A stretch of 64,000 nt of DNA from CBDBND01 sp965262665. Its GTDB lineage: Bacteria > Pseudomonadota > Alphaproteobacteria > Rhodospirillales > Rhodospirillaceae. The notes under the pieces were generated by a model. It made no database searches, had not been told where the DNA came from, and was given only the letters and a program-made list of their open reading frames with translations. The stretch covers positions 1,674,001 through 1,738,000 of the forward strand of contig CBDHFR010000004.1 of assembly GCA_965262665.1 (NCBI GenBank), in the 5' to 3' direction. Numbering within the stretch: position 1 is the first letter of the stretch; the number at the start of each line of letters is the position of its first letter. Made by a program: the position numbers and the translations under genes. Shown here in pieces: positions 24,896 through 34,219 of this stretch.

Positions 24896-27304
24896 TCAGT
24901 GAGTGACTATGACGTCGTCCTCGATGTCTGCATCGGCCGTTGACGGACTGACCTCGTCATCCTCTTCATCTTCCAGATCCAACGGAACGAGAGATTGGGT
25001 CAATGCCTTCTCCAGCACTTCGTCCGCCGTCGTCACCACGATGATATCCAAATCGCGTTTCACGTTAACGGGAATTTCTTCGATGTCTTTCTCATTATCC
25101 TTGGGAATAAGTACGATTTTTATGCCGCCGCGAAGGGCCGCGAGCAGCTTTTCCTTAAGCCCGCCAATGGGAAGTACCCGTCCCCGCAAGGTGATTTCGC
25201 CAGTCATGGCCACATCTTTGCGCACAGGGATTCCCGTAAGCGCCGAAACAATGGACGTGCACATTGCCACGCCAGCCGACGGACCGTCTTTCGGCGTTGC
25301 CCCTTCGGGCACGTGCAAGTGGATGTCCTTCTTTTCGAACGTCTTAGGCTTGATGCCATAAGGCAGCGCCCGGCTACGGACGAAGGATCGGGCCGCCTGG
25401 ATGGACTCCTTCATCACATCACCCAGCTTTCCGGTCAGAGTGATCTCCCCTTTGCCAGGCATCACCACGGCTTCCACAGAAAGTATTTCGCCGCCCGCCT
25501 CTGTCCAGGCCAGACCCGTACTCACCCCGACCAGGTCTTCGTGTTCGGCCTCGCCATAGCGGTATTTGTGGATGCCTGCGAACTTCTTGAGGTTTTGTCG
25601 GGTGACTTTCACCGCATCGAGTTTTTCGACAATAATGATCTTGGTCGCTTTACGAATGAGCCGGGCCAATTCCCGCTCCAGGTTCCGCACTCCGGCTTCA
25701 CGGGTGTAATAGCGAATAAGGTCCCGCAAGGCGCTGTCGGAGATGGTCCACTCCTTTTCTTTCAAACCGTGGGCCTTCAACTGCTTAATAACCAAATGAC
25801 GCTTGGCGATTTCCAGCTTTTCGTCTTCCGTATAGCCGGAGATCCGGATGGTCTCCATCCTATCCAACAACGGCTGCGGCATGCGCAGCGTATTTGCGGT
25901 CGTTATAAACAAAACGTCTGAGAGATCGTAATCGACTTCCAAGTAGTGATCCTGAAAAGTGGAGTTCTGTTCGGGATCAAGAACTTCAAGCAACGCCGAT
26001 GACGGATCGCCCCGCCAATCGTTGCCCAGCTTGTCAATTTCGTCCAACAGAAACAGTGGGTTTGACGTTTTGGCTTTCTTCATGCCTTGGACAATCTTAC
26101 CTGGCATAGATCCAATGTAGGTCCGCCGGTGCCCTCGCACTTCGGCTTCGTCCCGCACACCGCCTAAGGACATGCGAACAAAACTACGACCTGTTGCCGT
26201 GGCCACAGATTTGCCGAGCGACGTTTTGCCCACGCCAGGCGGTCCAACCAGGCAAAGGATTGGGCCCTTCAACTTTTTCGTTCGCTGCTGAACCGCAAGA
26301 TACTCGACAATCCGTTCTTTTACTTTTTCCAGGCCGAAGTGATCGCGGTCCAGTTGGTCTTCTGCTTCCTTGAGGTCAGTCTTCACCCGGGACCGTTTTT
26401 TCCACGGTATCTCAGTGATCCAATCGAGATAGTTGCGAACAACTGTAGCCTCGGCGGACATAGGGCTCATGGCTTTGAGTTTCTTAACCTCGGACAAGGC
26501 CTTTTCCTTGGCCTCTTTGGACATCCGTGACTTCTTGATCTTGTCTTCAAATTCAGCGGCTTCATCGCGTCCGTCTTCAGTTTCGCCGAGTTCTTTCTGA
26601 ATGGCTTTCATCTGTTCATTCAGATAATACTCTCGTTGAGTCTTCTCCATTTGCCTCTTAACGCGGTTTCGAATGCGCTTCTCAACTTGAAGAACGCTGA
26701 TTTCGCCTTCCATCACGCCGTAGATTTTCTCGAGACGCTCGGCAACGGTCTCCAACTCCAGCAATTCCTGCTTGTCCGCAATCTTCAGTGCCAGATGAGA
26801 GGCAACCGTATCGGCCAACTTTGACGGCTCTTCGATTTGATTGATAGAGACCAAAACCTCAGGTGGAATTTTCCTATTCAGTTTGATGTATTGCTCAAAT
26901 TCCGTGACAACGGAGCGTGACAAGGCTTCGAGTTCTTGTTCCTGTTGTTCTTCTTCAGAAAACGCTTCGGCATACGCTTCAAAAAACGCTTCGTTGTCCT
27001 TATGTCCGGTGATCCGAGCCCGTTGTCCGCCTTCGACCAGCACTTTTACCGTGCCGTCCGGAAGTTTCAACAGCTGCAAGACGGTTGAAATGGTACCAAC
27101 GTCGTAAATGTCGTCCGCTGCAGGATCATCAACCGCTGCGTCTTTTTGCGCGACAAGCAAAATCTGCTTGTCATCACCCATGACATCTTCAAGCGCCTTG
27201 ACAGATTTCTCTCGGCCCACGAACAACGGCACAATCATATGCGGAAAGACGACAATGTCTCTCAGCGGTAAAACGGGGAACAATTGACCCTTTTCAGAAC
27301 TCAC
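24896..27304 (-). CDS. lon: ATP-dependent protease Lon
   Basis: A cytosolic AAA+ serine protease that removes misfolded and regulatory proteins. The N-terminal LON substrate domain (residues 1-200, PVLPLRDIVVFPHM) and a coiled coil precede the AAA+ module with Walker A GPPGVGKTS and Walker B PLFLLDEID. The protease domain has Ser676 (KDGPSAGVAM) and Lys719 (GGLKEK). Length (802) is normal. In alphaproteobacteria Lon degrades CcrM, DnaA and SciP, so it also serves cell-cycle control. The order clpP-clpX-lon-hup is classic. Confidence 0.97.
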   Translation of the reverse strand: MSSEKGQLFPVLPLRDIVVFPHMIVPLFVGREKSVKALEDVMGDDKQILLVAQKDAAVDDPAADDIYDVGTISTVLQLLKLPDGTVKVLVEGGQRARITGHKDNEAFFEAYAEAFSEEEQQEQELEALSRSVVTEFEQYIKLNRKIPPEVLVSINQIEEPSKLADTVASHLALKIADKQELLELETVAERLEKIYGVMEGEISVLQVEKRIRNRVKRQMEKTQREYYLNEQMKAIQKELGETEDGRDEAAEFEDKIKKSRMSKEAKEKALSEVKKLKAMSPMSAEATVVRNYLDWITEIPWKKRSRVKTDLKEAEDQLDRDHFGLEKVKERIVEYLAVQQRTKKLKGPILCLVGPPGVGKTSLGKSVATATGRSFVRMSLGGVRDEAEVRGHRRTYIGSMPGKIVQGMKKAKTSNPLFLLDEIDKLGNDWRGDPSSALLEVLDPEQNSTFQDHYLEVDYDLSDVLFITTANTLRMPQPLLDRMETIRISGYTEDEKLEIAKRHLVIKQLKAHGLKEKEWTISDSALRDLIRYYTREAGVRNLERELARLIRKATKIIIVEKLDAVKVTRQNLKKFAGIHKYRYGEAEHEDLVGVSTGLAWTEAGGEILSVEAVVMPGKGEITLTGKLGDVMKESIQAARSFVRSRALPYGIKPKTFEKKDIHLHVPEGATPKDGPSAGVAMCTSIVSALTGIPVRKDVAMTGEITLRGRVLPIGGLKEKLLAALRGGIKIVLIPKDNEKDIEEIPVNVKRDLDIIVVTTADEVLEKALTQSLVPLDLEDEEDDEVSPSTADADIEDDVIVTH

Positions 27305-27473
27305 GCGTGTCTACCTCGCTTATTGGCGCCGAGGAGCAACCTGCCCCCGGCCCTCAGCCCAGTTGGACTGAAATGTATACGTTTGGCGTCCCCGGTTGGT
27401 TCCGGTACCCAGGTCCGCGCCTCTTATTTAGGGAGCGATAGCACTGAGTTCAATTGGGATGACGGGCTTTTGA

Positions 27474-28739
27474 CTAGGCTGGCGTCCCTACGTCTTCCCG
27501 TCGGTCAGCATAGATATAGAGTGGTTTGGCCCGCCCTTCCGTGACCTCACCATTGACCACAATCTCTTCCACCCCTTCGAGACTGGGCAATTCGAACATC
27601 ATATCTAACAAGATGCCCTCCATAATCGACCGCAATCCCCGTGCGCCTGTCTTCCTGGCAATGGCTTTCCGGGCAATTACACCAAGGGCATCTTCGGTAA
27701 AGGACAACGCCACGTTCTCCATGTCAAACAAGCGTCCATACTGTTTAACCAGAGCATTTTTCGGCTTGGTCAATATTTCGACCAAGGCGCCCTTGTCCAA
27801 ATCTTCCAGGGTCGCCAACACGGGCACGCGACCGATAAATTCTGGGATCATGCCGTACTTGAGCAAATCTTCCGGCTCAATCTCGCGCAGAATCTGGCCA
27901 GTCTGACGGTCATCAGCAGTGCGCACGTCAGCACCGAACCCGATTGATGTGCCTTTGCCCCGCTGGGAAATAATCTTGTCCAGTCCGGCGAAGGCACCGC
28001 CACAAATGAACAGGATATTGGTGGTGTCCACTTGCAGGAATTCCTGCTGCGGATGCTTGCGTCCCCCTTGGGGTGGCACGGAGGCTATCGTGCCTTCCAT
28101 GATCTTGAGCAGCGCCTGCTGTACACCCTCACCCGATACGTCCCTTGTGATCGAAGGGTTATCAGACTTGCGGCTGATCTTGTCGATTTCATCGATGTAG
28201 ACAATGCCCCGTTGCGCCCGTTCGACGTTGTAGTCGGCGGCCTGAAGCAGCTTAAGAATAATGTTCTCGACGTCCTCGCCGACATACCCTGCTTCGGTCA
28301 GCGTTGTTGCATCCGCCATTGTGAACGGCACATCAAGAACGCGCGCTAGCGTTTGCGCCAACAGCGTTTTGCCGCAGCCGGTCGGACCGATCAGCAAAAT
28401 GTTCGACTTGGCGATCTCGACATCGGCATTCTTCGCGTTTGACCCTAAACGCTTATAGTGATTGTGGACCGCAACCGAGAGCACCCGTTTGGCATGGTCT
28501 TGACCAATGACGTAATCATCCAGCACGGTCAGAATGTCCTGCGGTGTCGGCACGCCCTCTCTGGATTTCACCAGATTGGTCTTGTTTTCTTCGCGGATGA
28601 TGTCCATGCACAGTTCAACGCATTCATCACAGATGAATACGGTTGGGCCAGCAATCAGCTTGCGCACCTCATGCTGACTCTTTCCGCAGAAAGAGCAGTA
28701 GAGGGTATTCTTTGAATCGCCGCTGGACGATTTACTCAT
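27474..28739 (-). CDS. clpX: ClpX, ATPase subunit of ClpXP
   Basis: An AAA+ unfoldase that recognises tagged proteins (for example ssrA) and feeds them to ClpP. The zinc-binding domain has Cys15, Cys18, Cys37 and Cys40 (CSFCGK...CDECVELC). Walker A is GPTGCGKT, Walker B is VYIDEIDK, and pore/loop motifs include GYVGEDVE. The 421-residue length is normal. The gene lies downstream of clpP and upstream of lon on the same strand, with about 200 bases on each side, so it could have its own promoter. Confidence 0.97.
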   Translation of the reverse strand: MSKSSSGDSKNTLYCSFCGKSQHEVRKLIAGPTVFICDECVELCMDIIREENKTNLVKSREGVPTPQDILTVLDDYVIGQDHAKRVLSVAVHNHYKRLGSNAKNADVEIAKSNILLIGPTGCGKTLLAQTLARVLDVPFTMADATTLTEAGYVGEDVENIILKLLQAADYNVERAQRGIVYIDEIDKISRKSDNPSITRDVSGEGVQQALLKIMEGTIASVPPQGGRKHPQQEFLQVDTTNILFICGGAFAGLDKIISQRGKGTSIGFGADVRTADDRQTGQILREIEPEDLLKYGMIPEFIGRVPVLATLEDLDKGALVEILTKPKNALVKQYGRLFDMENVALSFTEDALGVIARKAIARKTGARGLRSIMEGILLDMMFELPSLEGVEEIVVNGEVTEGRAKPLYIYADRREDVGTPA

Positions 28740-28949
28740 GAACTCACTCCGCTGGCCGTACCGGTCCTATGCAAAATGACCGGAAAGGCCACCACATCTT
28801 GCGTGGAGGTAATGTTAAACGAGGCGTTCCGCACAAGACAACGACAAAACCCTCAACGTCCCGTTAGTACCACAGGGAAAACGCGGACTTTTGTTTGAAT
28901 TAAGGCAATTTGGACAGAACAGCTACAGGATTTAACTCTTATCGTCGTC

Positions 28950-29597
28950 TCAGTCCGTGTCTTCCACCTCTCCGTCGGCGAGTGGACGTTTTGTGACCAC
29001 AGTGTCAATGAGGCCAAAATCCTTGGCTTCTTCTGCAGTCATATAGTTATCCCGATCCATCGCCTTCTCGATCACTTTGAGGGTTTGATCGGTGTGCTCC
29101 ACATAGATTTGGTTAAGCCGCGCCCGTAAGGCCAAGATCTCTCTGGCCTGTATTTCGATGTCGGCGGCTTGTCCCTGAAAACCGCCGGATGGCTGGTGGA
29201 TCATGATCCTGGAATTGGGCAGAGCGTAGCGCTTGTCGTCTGCACCTGCCGCCAACAAAAGAGATCCCATGGAGGCGGCTTGACCTGTACATACGGTGGA
29301 TACGTCAGGCCGGATGTACTTCATGGTGTCGTAGACAGCCATGCCAGATGTGACGCCGCCGCCTGGAGAGTTAATATAAAATGCAATGTCCTTGGTTGGG
29401 TTTTCCGATTCCAGGTACAGCAACTGCGCACAAATCAAAGAAGAAACTGCATCGTTGACCGGCCCAGTTAGAAAAACAATGCGCTCTTTAAGCAAGCGCG
29501 AGTAAATATCGTAGGCACGCTCGCCCCTATTGGTCTGCTCGACCACCATCGGCACCAAACTATTGTCATAGACTTCGATGGGGTCGCGATCGGTCAT
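28950..29597 (-). CDS. clpP: ClpP, proteolytic subunit
   Basis: A barrel-forming serine protease of ClpXP/ClpAP. The catalytic triad Ser109 (TGQAASMGSLL), His134 (IMIHQPSGG) and Asp183 (KAMDRDNYMTA) is intact. The short N-terminal stretch before SLVPMVVEQTNRGERAYD may be removed as a propeptide. GAGG lies upstream of the ATG. It is 58 bases after tig on the same strand and is probably co-transcribed with it. Confidence 0.97.
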   Translation of the reverse strand: MTDRDPIEVYDNSLVPMVVEQTNRGERAYDIYSRLLKERIVFLTGPVNDAVSSLICAQLLYLESENPTKDIAFYINSPGGGVTSGMAVYDTMKYIRPDVSTVCTGQAASMGSLLLAAGADDKRYALPNSRIMIHQPSGGFQGQAADIEIQAREILALRARLNQIYVEHTDQTLKVIEKAMDRDNYMTAEEAKDFGLIDTVVTKRPLADGEVEDTD

Positions 29598-29655
29598 TCA
29601 AGCCTCTTAAATTCTCTTCGACACCGGCGTCCCGGCCATTTTAACTTAAACGTAT

Positions 29656-31011
29656 TCAGCTCGCACTGGGTACGGGGCCATCTGTTTCGGTTGCGCCAGC
29701 TTCTTCAATAAGTTCCTCAGGTTTCACCTTCTTTTCCGTCACTTGGGCCAGTTCTAGGAGAAAATCAATGGCCTTGTCTTCAAAAAGTGGCGCCCTGACT
29801 TGTTCGACTGCCTGCGGATTATTTTGATAATAGTTCACTACCGATTGTTCCTGGTCCGGAAAACGGCCAGCTTCACGGGCAATAGCTTGAGAAAGCTCTT
29901 CTGGTGGAACACTGAGATTGTTCTTCTGCCCGATATCCGACAACAAAAGGCCTAAACGAACCCGGCGTTCGGCAATAGACAGGTAGTCTGATTTTAATTC
30001 GTCCTCGGACTTACCGGCATCCTCGGGGTCAAGTTGGTCGGCCTCCTTTGCTTGTTCTACCTGTTGCCATATTGAATTGAATTCCATGTCAAGCATGGCT
30101 GGAGGTACGTCAAACTTATGCTGCTCTGCCAACTGATCAAGCAACTCCCGCTTCACTTTCATTCGGGATAAGTAGTCATAGTCCGTTTCTATTTGTTTGG
30201 TCACCGCTGCTGTTAGGGCGGCCAGGCCATCAAAGCCAATTGACTTGGCAAACTCTTCATCAATGTCAGGAGTTTCCATTGTTTCCACGCCGTTCAAGGT
30301 GACATGAAACACAGCCTCCTTACCGGCCAATTCGGTACTGTGATAGTCGTCCGGAAACTTCACCTTTACGTCCTTTTCGCTGCCGGTTTCCATACCGACA
30401 ACCTGCTCTTCAAAACCGGGTATGAACCGCCCCGATCCGAGTTCCAGTTTGAAGTCCTCGGCTTTGCCTCCATCAAATTCTTCGCCATCAATCGTGCCGA
30501 CAAAATTGATCACCACAACGTCGCTGTCTGCGGCAGGCCGCTTCCCTTCCAGCGGTACTGATTTCTTGTTGTTCTCGGCCATTTTGCCGAGGGTTTCTTT
30601 GACTTGATCATCCCCTGGTGTGGCCACAAGTTTTTCCACTTTAAGGGACGACATGTCATTGAGTTCGATGTCGGGAAGCAATTCGAGTTCGATGGAAAAT
30701 TCCAGATCCTCGCCTTCTTCGAATGAAACCAGATCCACTTTCGGCTGAACGGCTGGTTTAAGGTCTTTTTCCTCGAGCGCTTTTTGGGTGGATTCATGGA
30801 TCGTGGATTCCAGCACTTCCCCGCGGACGGACTCACCGAATCGCTTCTTCAGCAAATTCATTGGGACCTTGCCGGGTCGGAAACCAGGGAGGCGAACTTG
30901 CTGACCGACTTCCGTCAAGCGCGTGGTGACTTTTCCTTCAATCTCTTGCGCGCCAATCACGACGCTCAATTCTCGCTTCAGACCTTCAGAACTTTTTTCT
31001 TTAATTTCCAT
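29656..31011 (-). CDS. tig: Trigger factor
   Basis: A ribosome-associated chaperone and prolyl isomerase, 451 residues. The N-terminal ribosome-binding domain carries the signature PGFRPGKVPMNLLKKRFG. The FKBP-type PPIase domain follows (about 155-245, VVINFVGTIDGEEFDGGKAED). The C-terminal substrate-cradle arms end in a short acidic tail. AAAGGG precedes the ATG. It heads the tig-clpP-clpX-lon-hup block and lies downstream of tRNA-Leu. Confidence 0.96.
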   Translation of the reverse strand: MEIKEKSSEGLKRELSVVIGAQEIEGKVTTRLTEVGQQVRLPGFRPGKVPMNLLKKRFGESVRGEVLESTIHESTQKALEEKDLKPAVQPKVDLVSFEEGEDLEFSIELELLPDIELNDMSSLKVEKLVATPGDDQVKETLGKMAENNKKSVPLEGKRPAADSDVVVINFVGTIDGEEFDGGKAEDFKLELGSGRFIPGFEEQVVGMETGSEKDVKVKFPDDYHSTELAGKEAVFHVTLNGVETMETPDIDEEFAKSIGFDGLAALTAAVTKQIETDYDYLSRMKVKRELLDQLAEQHKFDVPPAMLDMEFNSIWQQVEQAKEADQLDPEDAGKSEDELKSDYLSIAERRVRLGLLLSDIGQKNNLSVPPEELSQAIAREAGRFPDQEQSVVNYYQNNPQAVEQVRAPLFEDKAIDFLLELAQVTEKKVKPEELIEEAGATETDGPVPSAS

Positions 31012-31140
31012 CGATAAACCCTTTTAGGTATCGTCTTCTGTTCGGCGCCACTTTGGAACAGGGCTGCAGACCATGTCTGTTTAGTGCGCCCATCCTTAAT
31101 AGCGTACGTCTTTACCTATACCTGACCGTTCCAACTGGAT

Positions 31141-31227
31141 TGGTGCGGGTGAAGGGACTTGAACCCCCACGGCTTTGCAGCCACTAGGACCTAAACCTAG
31201 CGCGTCTACCAATTCCGCCACACCCGC
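31141..31227 (-). tRNA. tRNA-Leu (UAG)
   Basis: A class II tRNA on the minus strand: acceptor GCGGGTG/CACCCGC, anticodon stem CTAGG/CCTAG with loop TTTAGGT (anticodon TAG), a long variable arm and T-loop TTCAAGT. CCA is encoded (31141-31143). Confidence 0.95.
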
Positions 31228-31343
31228 CCACCGGCCGAGACAGCGGCATTGATAGGACCATGCCTTGTGCGCCGCCTCCCTTTAATGGGATGGCGGAAAA
31301 TAGGCAACACCCAAGGTGAGAGCAACAGGATTAGGATCTCACC

Positions 31344-31993
31344 CCAGGGCAATCGGGTGAATTTGAGGATGACAAGAGTGTAGAAGTCTGAATCGCTATT
31401 GATCCTTTTGATTCGCAAGAAGGATCCCAGAAATGATGCGACGGTTTGGAACGGCGAACGAGGCCTTTAATCAGATTGTTGATTTCCTGGAGCATTTCAC
31501 CGATCTCGACGACCCGCGGCAACGCGCCACGGTCCTCTATCCCCTCGACGAAGTGTTGCTGCTATGCCTTCTCGGCGTGCCCGCCGGCTGTGAGAGCTGG
31601 GTCGAGATCGCCAAGTACGGCGAGAGGAAACTGACGTTTCTGCGCCGTTTCCGGCCGTTCACGGATGGTACGCCCTCACACGATCAACGCGGTGACATCT
31701 TCGCAGCCCTTGATGCCGAACAGTTTCAGCACTGCTTCATCGCCTGGGCGGCATCGCTCACCGGGCGCGGCGCGGACATCGTCGCCATCGACGGCAAGAC
31801 GCTGCGGCGCTCCTATCAGGAAGGCGGCGCCAAAGCGCCCATCCACATGATCTCGGCGTGGAGCACACGTCAGAACCTGGTGCTTGGCCAAGCCAAGGTG
31901 GCTGATAAATCCAACGAGATCGTCGCTCTCCCGAAGCTGTTGGATCTGTTGACCATCAACGGCGCGACGGTGACCATCGACGCCATGGGCTGT
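31344..31993 (+). mobile_element. ISAs1-family element, 5' half of split copy A
   Basis: It begins with the terminal repeat CCAGGGCAATCGGGTGAAT. The transposase N-terminal half is read from 31433 or 31436 (MMRRFGTANEAFNQIVDFLE) through AIDGKTLRRSYQ, stopping after TIDAMGC at 31993. The other half is at 35718-36358 on the opposite strand. Flanks ATCTCACC (31336-31343) and GGTGAGAC (35710-35717) are complementary except for one base. That is what one insertion's 8-bp target duplication would look like after the halves were separated by inversion. Confidence 0.88.
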
Positions 31994-32084
31994 CATAGGA
32001 GGGACCCGCGCGGCTTTGCGTAGCGTTTCGCGTGTGCGAAGCGAAGGCGTGTGGGCGGTGCCTGTGTACCCGGACGGCCATATC

Positions 32085-32417
32085 GGTCTTCGCAGAGGTA
32101 ATGGGATTGTAGTTCGCTGAACGACCGGGTTCGTTGCCGCCTGCCATCCGGCAGGATACGTGACGCCAAGCACTTGTCGTTGTCATAAAGGATCGATCGC
32201 GGCACGCCGCCGAAGAAGGCGAAGGCCTTGTTGTGGCCATCCAGCCAGGCTTCCACCGTCGCCGCCGGATAGGCCACGACGAAGCATGCAGCGCTGTGGG
32301 GAAGGGTCATGACAAAGAAATGGGCTCGCAGCTTGACGCCAGCGATGATCGCATCCGACTTGCCGAAATCCGCCTGCGCATGCCCCGGCGGATGTACCAG
32401 CGGCACGAACATCTCCC
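32085..32417 (-). mobile_element. IS21-family IstA transposase fragment
   Basis: The minus strand encodes the middle of an IstA protein: MREMFVPLVHPPGHAQADFG with the first catalytic Asp, then FFVMTLPHSAACFVVAYP, FGGVPRSILYDNDKC with the second Asp, and SHYLCEDRYGRPG. Both ends and all of IstB are missing. It interrupts an ECF sigma factor reading frame at about 32417. Confidence 0.82.
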
Positions 32418-32560
32418 GCATCGGCCCGGTTACGGGCGAAATGGTATGCAACGCGGTACATGAAGTCGTAGTGGTGGTCGAATAAAGTGGCAAAAGCGTC
32501 CCGGTCACCAGCCACTGCGCGTTGGATCAGACGGCGATCTTCTTGTTGCGTACTGCCCAC
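32415..32560 (-). pseudogene. ECF sigma factor, N-terminal fragment
   Basis: From the GTG at 32560, preceded by a perfect AAGGAGG (32566-32572), the minus strand reads STQQEDRRLIQRAVAGDRD, then AFATLFDHHYDFMYRVAYHF and ARNRADAGDV. This is region 2 of an ECF-type sigma factor. It is cut by IS21 sequence. Region 4 of what is probably the same gene is at about 36400-36652 on the plus strand, and undoing the inversion at 31994-36358 puts both on one strand in the right order. Confidence 0.75.
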
Positions 32561-32788
32561 ACGGTCCTCCTTCCATAGGCACATGACGGCGGCCGTGACG
32601 CCATCCTTGGCTGCGAATATGGCTTTTTTGGCTAGCACCCGGTTGACGGTGAGCGGGCATTACAGGGCATGACGTTCACTTCACATAGTGTGGTATGTAA
32701 ATGAATTCCCAGTGCCGTTTAGGTGGTTCAGATCATTAGCTTTATGACTCTTTTTCAAACGCTTATGAGTCAGATTTGAGGATTTGAT

Positions 32789-34048
32789 TCAACTGTTGAA
32801 TCGGTCCAATCCCAGTCCGTCCAGGTCGATTTCAGGCTCACGCCCTGAAATCAAATCGGCGATGATTTGGGCCGATCCGCAAGCCATGGTCCAGCCTAAG
32901 GTGCCGTGACCGGCATTCAGAAAAAGATTTTCGTGCCGTGTCGGACCGATGATGGGCACGGAATCCGGGGTGGCCGGCCTCAACCCGCACCAGGGTATGA
33001 TTGTGTCATAGTCTGCCGCCTCCGGGAACAAGGCCCTGGTGCCCGCAACAATTGGGGCCAGCCGTTTGGCGTCGAGCGACTTGTTCCAGCCCACCAACTC
33101 CGCCGTTCCGGCTGCTCTGATGCGGTCGCCCAAACGGGTTACGACCATAAACCGCTCTTCGTCGGTAATGCTGCACAAAGGGGCAGCGTCTGCCGCAGTG
33201 ATGTCGGCGGTCAAGGAATAACCTTTGGCGGGGTAAATAGGTGTTTTGAGGCCCAGCGGCGCCAGAAGGGGTGCCGTTTCGCTGCCCAGACACACCACAA
33301 ACGCGTCACCGTCGATAATACCTTTGTCCGTTTCAACACCGAAAACACTACCGTCGTGGGTAATCAAACGCTTGACCGCCGTGCTAAAGCGAAAGGAGGT
33401 GCCAGATTGCTCAGCCAATGCGGTTAGGACGTGTGAAAACGCTAGGGCATCACCAGTCTCATCATCGGGACTGAGAATGCCGCCGATGATCGGTTCTGAG
33501 GAACGGGCGAGAGCCGGTTCCTGCTGCACCACGCCCTCCATATCCAGCACTTGTTGGGCAAGTCCTCGATCGGCCAGGCAGGAGGCCAAAGTTTGGGCTT
33601 CTTTGAACGCCTCTTGTGTCCGGTACAGATAAAGGAGGCCACCGTCACTGTGATCGTAGTCTAGGTGGTGCCGTTGCCGCAGGGCTTTCAGAGCGGACCG
33701 ACTGTAGACAGCGACCCGGAGGGCTCGTTCAAAATTTCGATTGAACCGGCCAGTTGTACAGTTGGCCAAAAACCTTAAGCACCAGCCCCACAACGCTGGA
33801 TCCCGCCGGAACGGGTTGATCCTCAGCGGTGCATCGGCCTGGAACATCAATTTGAAGGCCCGGAAGGGCATGATTGGCGTTGCCCAGGGCGTCGTGTGCA
33901 GCGCGGAGATCTGGCCACCGTTGGCAAAGCTGGTTTCTTGCGCCGCCTCAGGCTGGCGGTCGATTACCGTGACCACATGCCCGGCGGCAGCCAAGGCGTG
34001 TGCCGTTGATACACCGACCACGCCGGCTCCTAAAACCACGACTTTCAC
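32789..34048 (-). CDS. dadA: D-amino acid dehydrogenase, small subunit type
   Basis: An FAD-dependent DadA-type enzyme that deaminates D-amino acids to 2-oxo acids at the membrane. The start is a GTG at 34048, giving the family N-terminus VKVVVLGAGVVGVSTAHALA with the FAD GxGxxG motif. An ATG at 34090 would add 14 residues. Other blocks are TSFANGGQI, LRFLANCT, YPAKGYSLT, PWCGLRPATPDSVPIIGP and LNAGHGTLGWTMACGSA. The 419-residue length is normal. It lies inside the inverted segment, divergent from the nnr gene. Confidence 0.92.
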   Translation of the reverse strand: MKVVVLGAGVVGVSTAHALAAAGHVVTVIDRQPEAAQETSFANGGQISALHTTPWATPIMPFRAFKLMFQADAPLRINPFRRDPALWGWCLRFLANCTTGRFNRNFERALRVAVYSRSALKALRQRHHLDYDHSDGGLLYLYRTQEAFKEAQTLASCLADRGLAQQVLDMEGVVQQEPALARSSEPIIGGILSPDDETGDALAFSHVLTALAEQSGTSFRFSTAVKRLITHDGSVFGVETDKGIIDGDAFVVCLGSETAPLLAPLGLKTPIYPAKGYSLTADITAADAAPLCSITDEERFMVVTRLGDRIRAAGTAELVGWNKSLDAKRLAPIVAGTRALFPEAADYDTIIPWCGLRPATPDSVPIIGPTRHENLFLNAGHGTLGWTMACGSAQIIADLISGREPEIDLDGLGLDRFNS

Positions 34049-34219
34049 TGATCCATGCCTCGTGGTCTCAAGCCTTGGGATATGGGGCAACTGGGGGTTA
34101 TCATCGCCGCGCTGTATAGACGATCCCTGGTGACGATGCCATGACCGGCCAAACGCTGGTTCGCTCCTGGTTCATCGCAATCGGAGCTGTTGCTGAACTA
34201 TAAGATAGCACACTATATT

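Noticed and set aside
24995..25921. 308-residue plus-strand frame opposite lon
   Set aside because: It mirrors the lon coding sequence; lon motifs and length are unmistakable on the minus strand.
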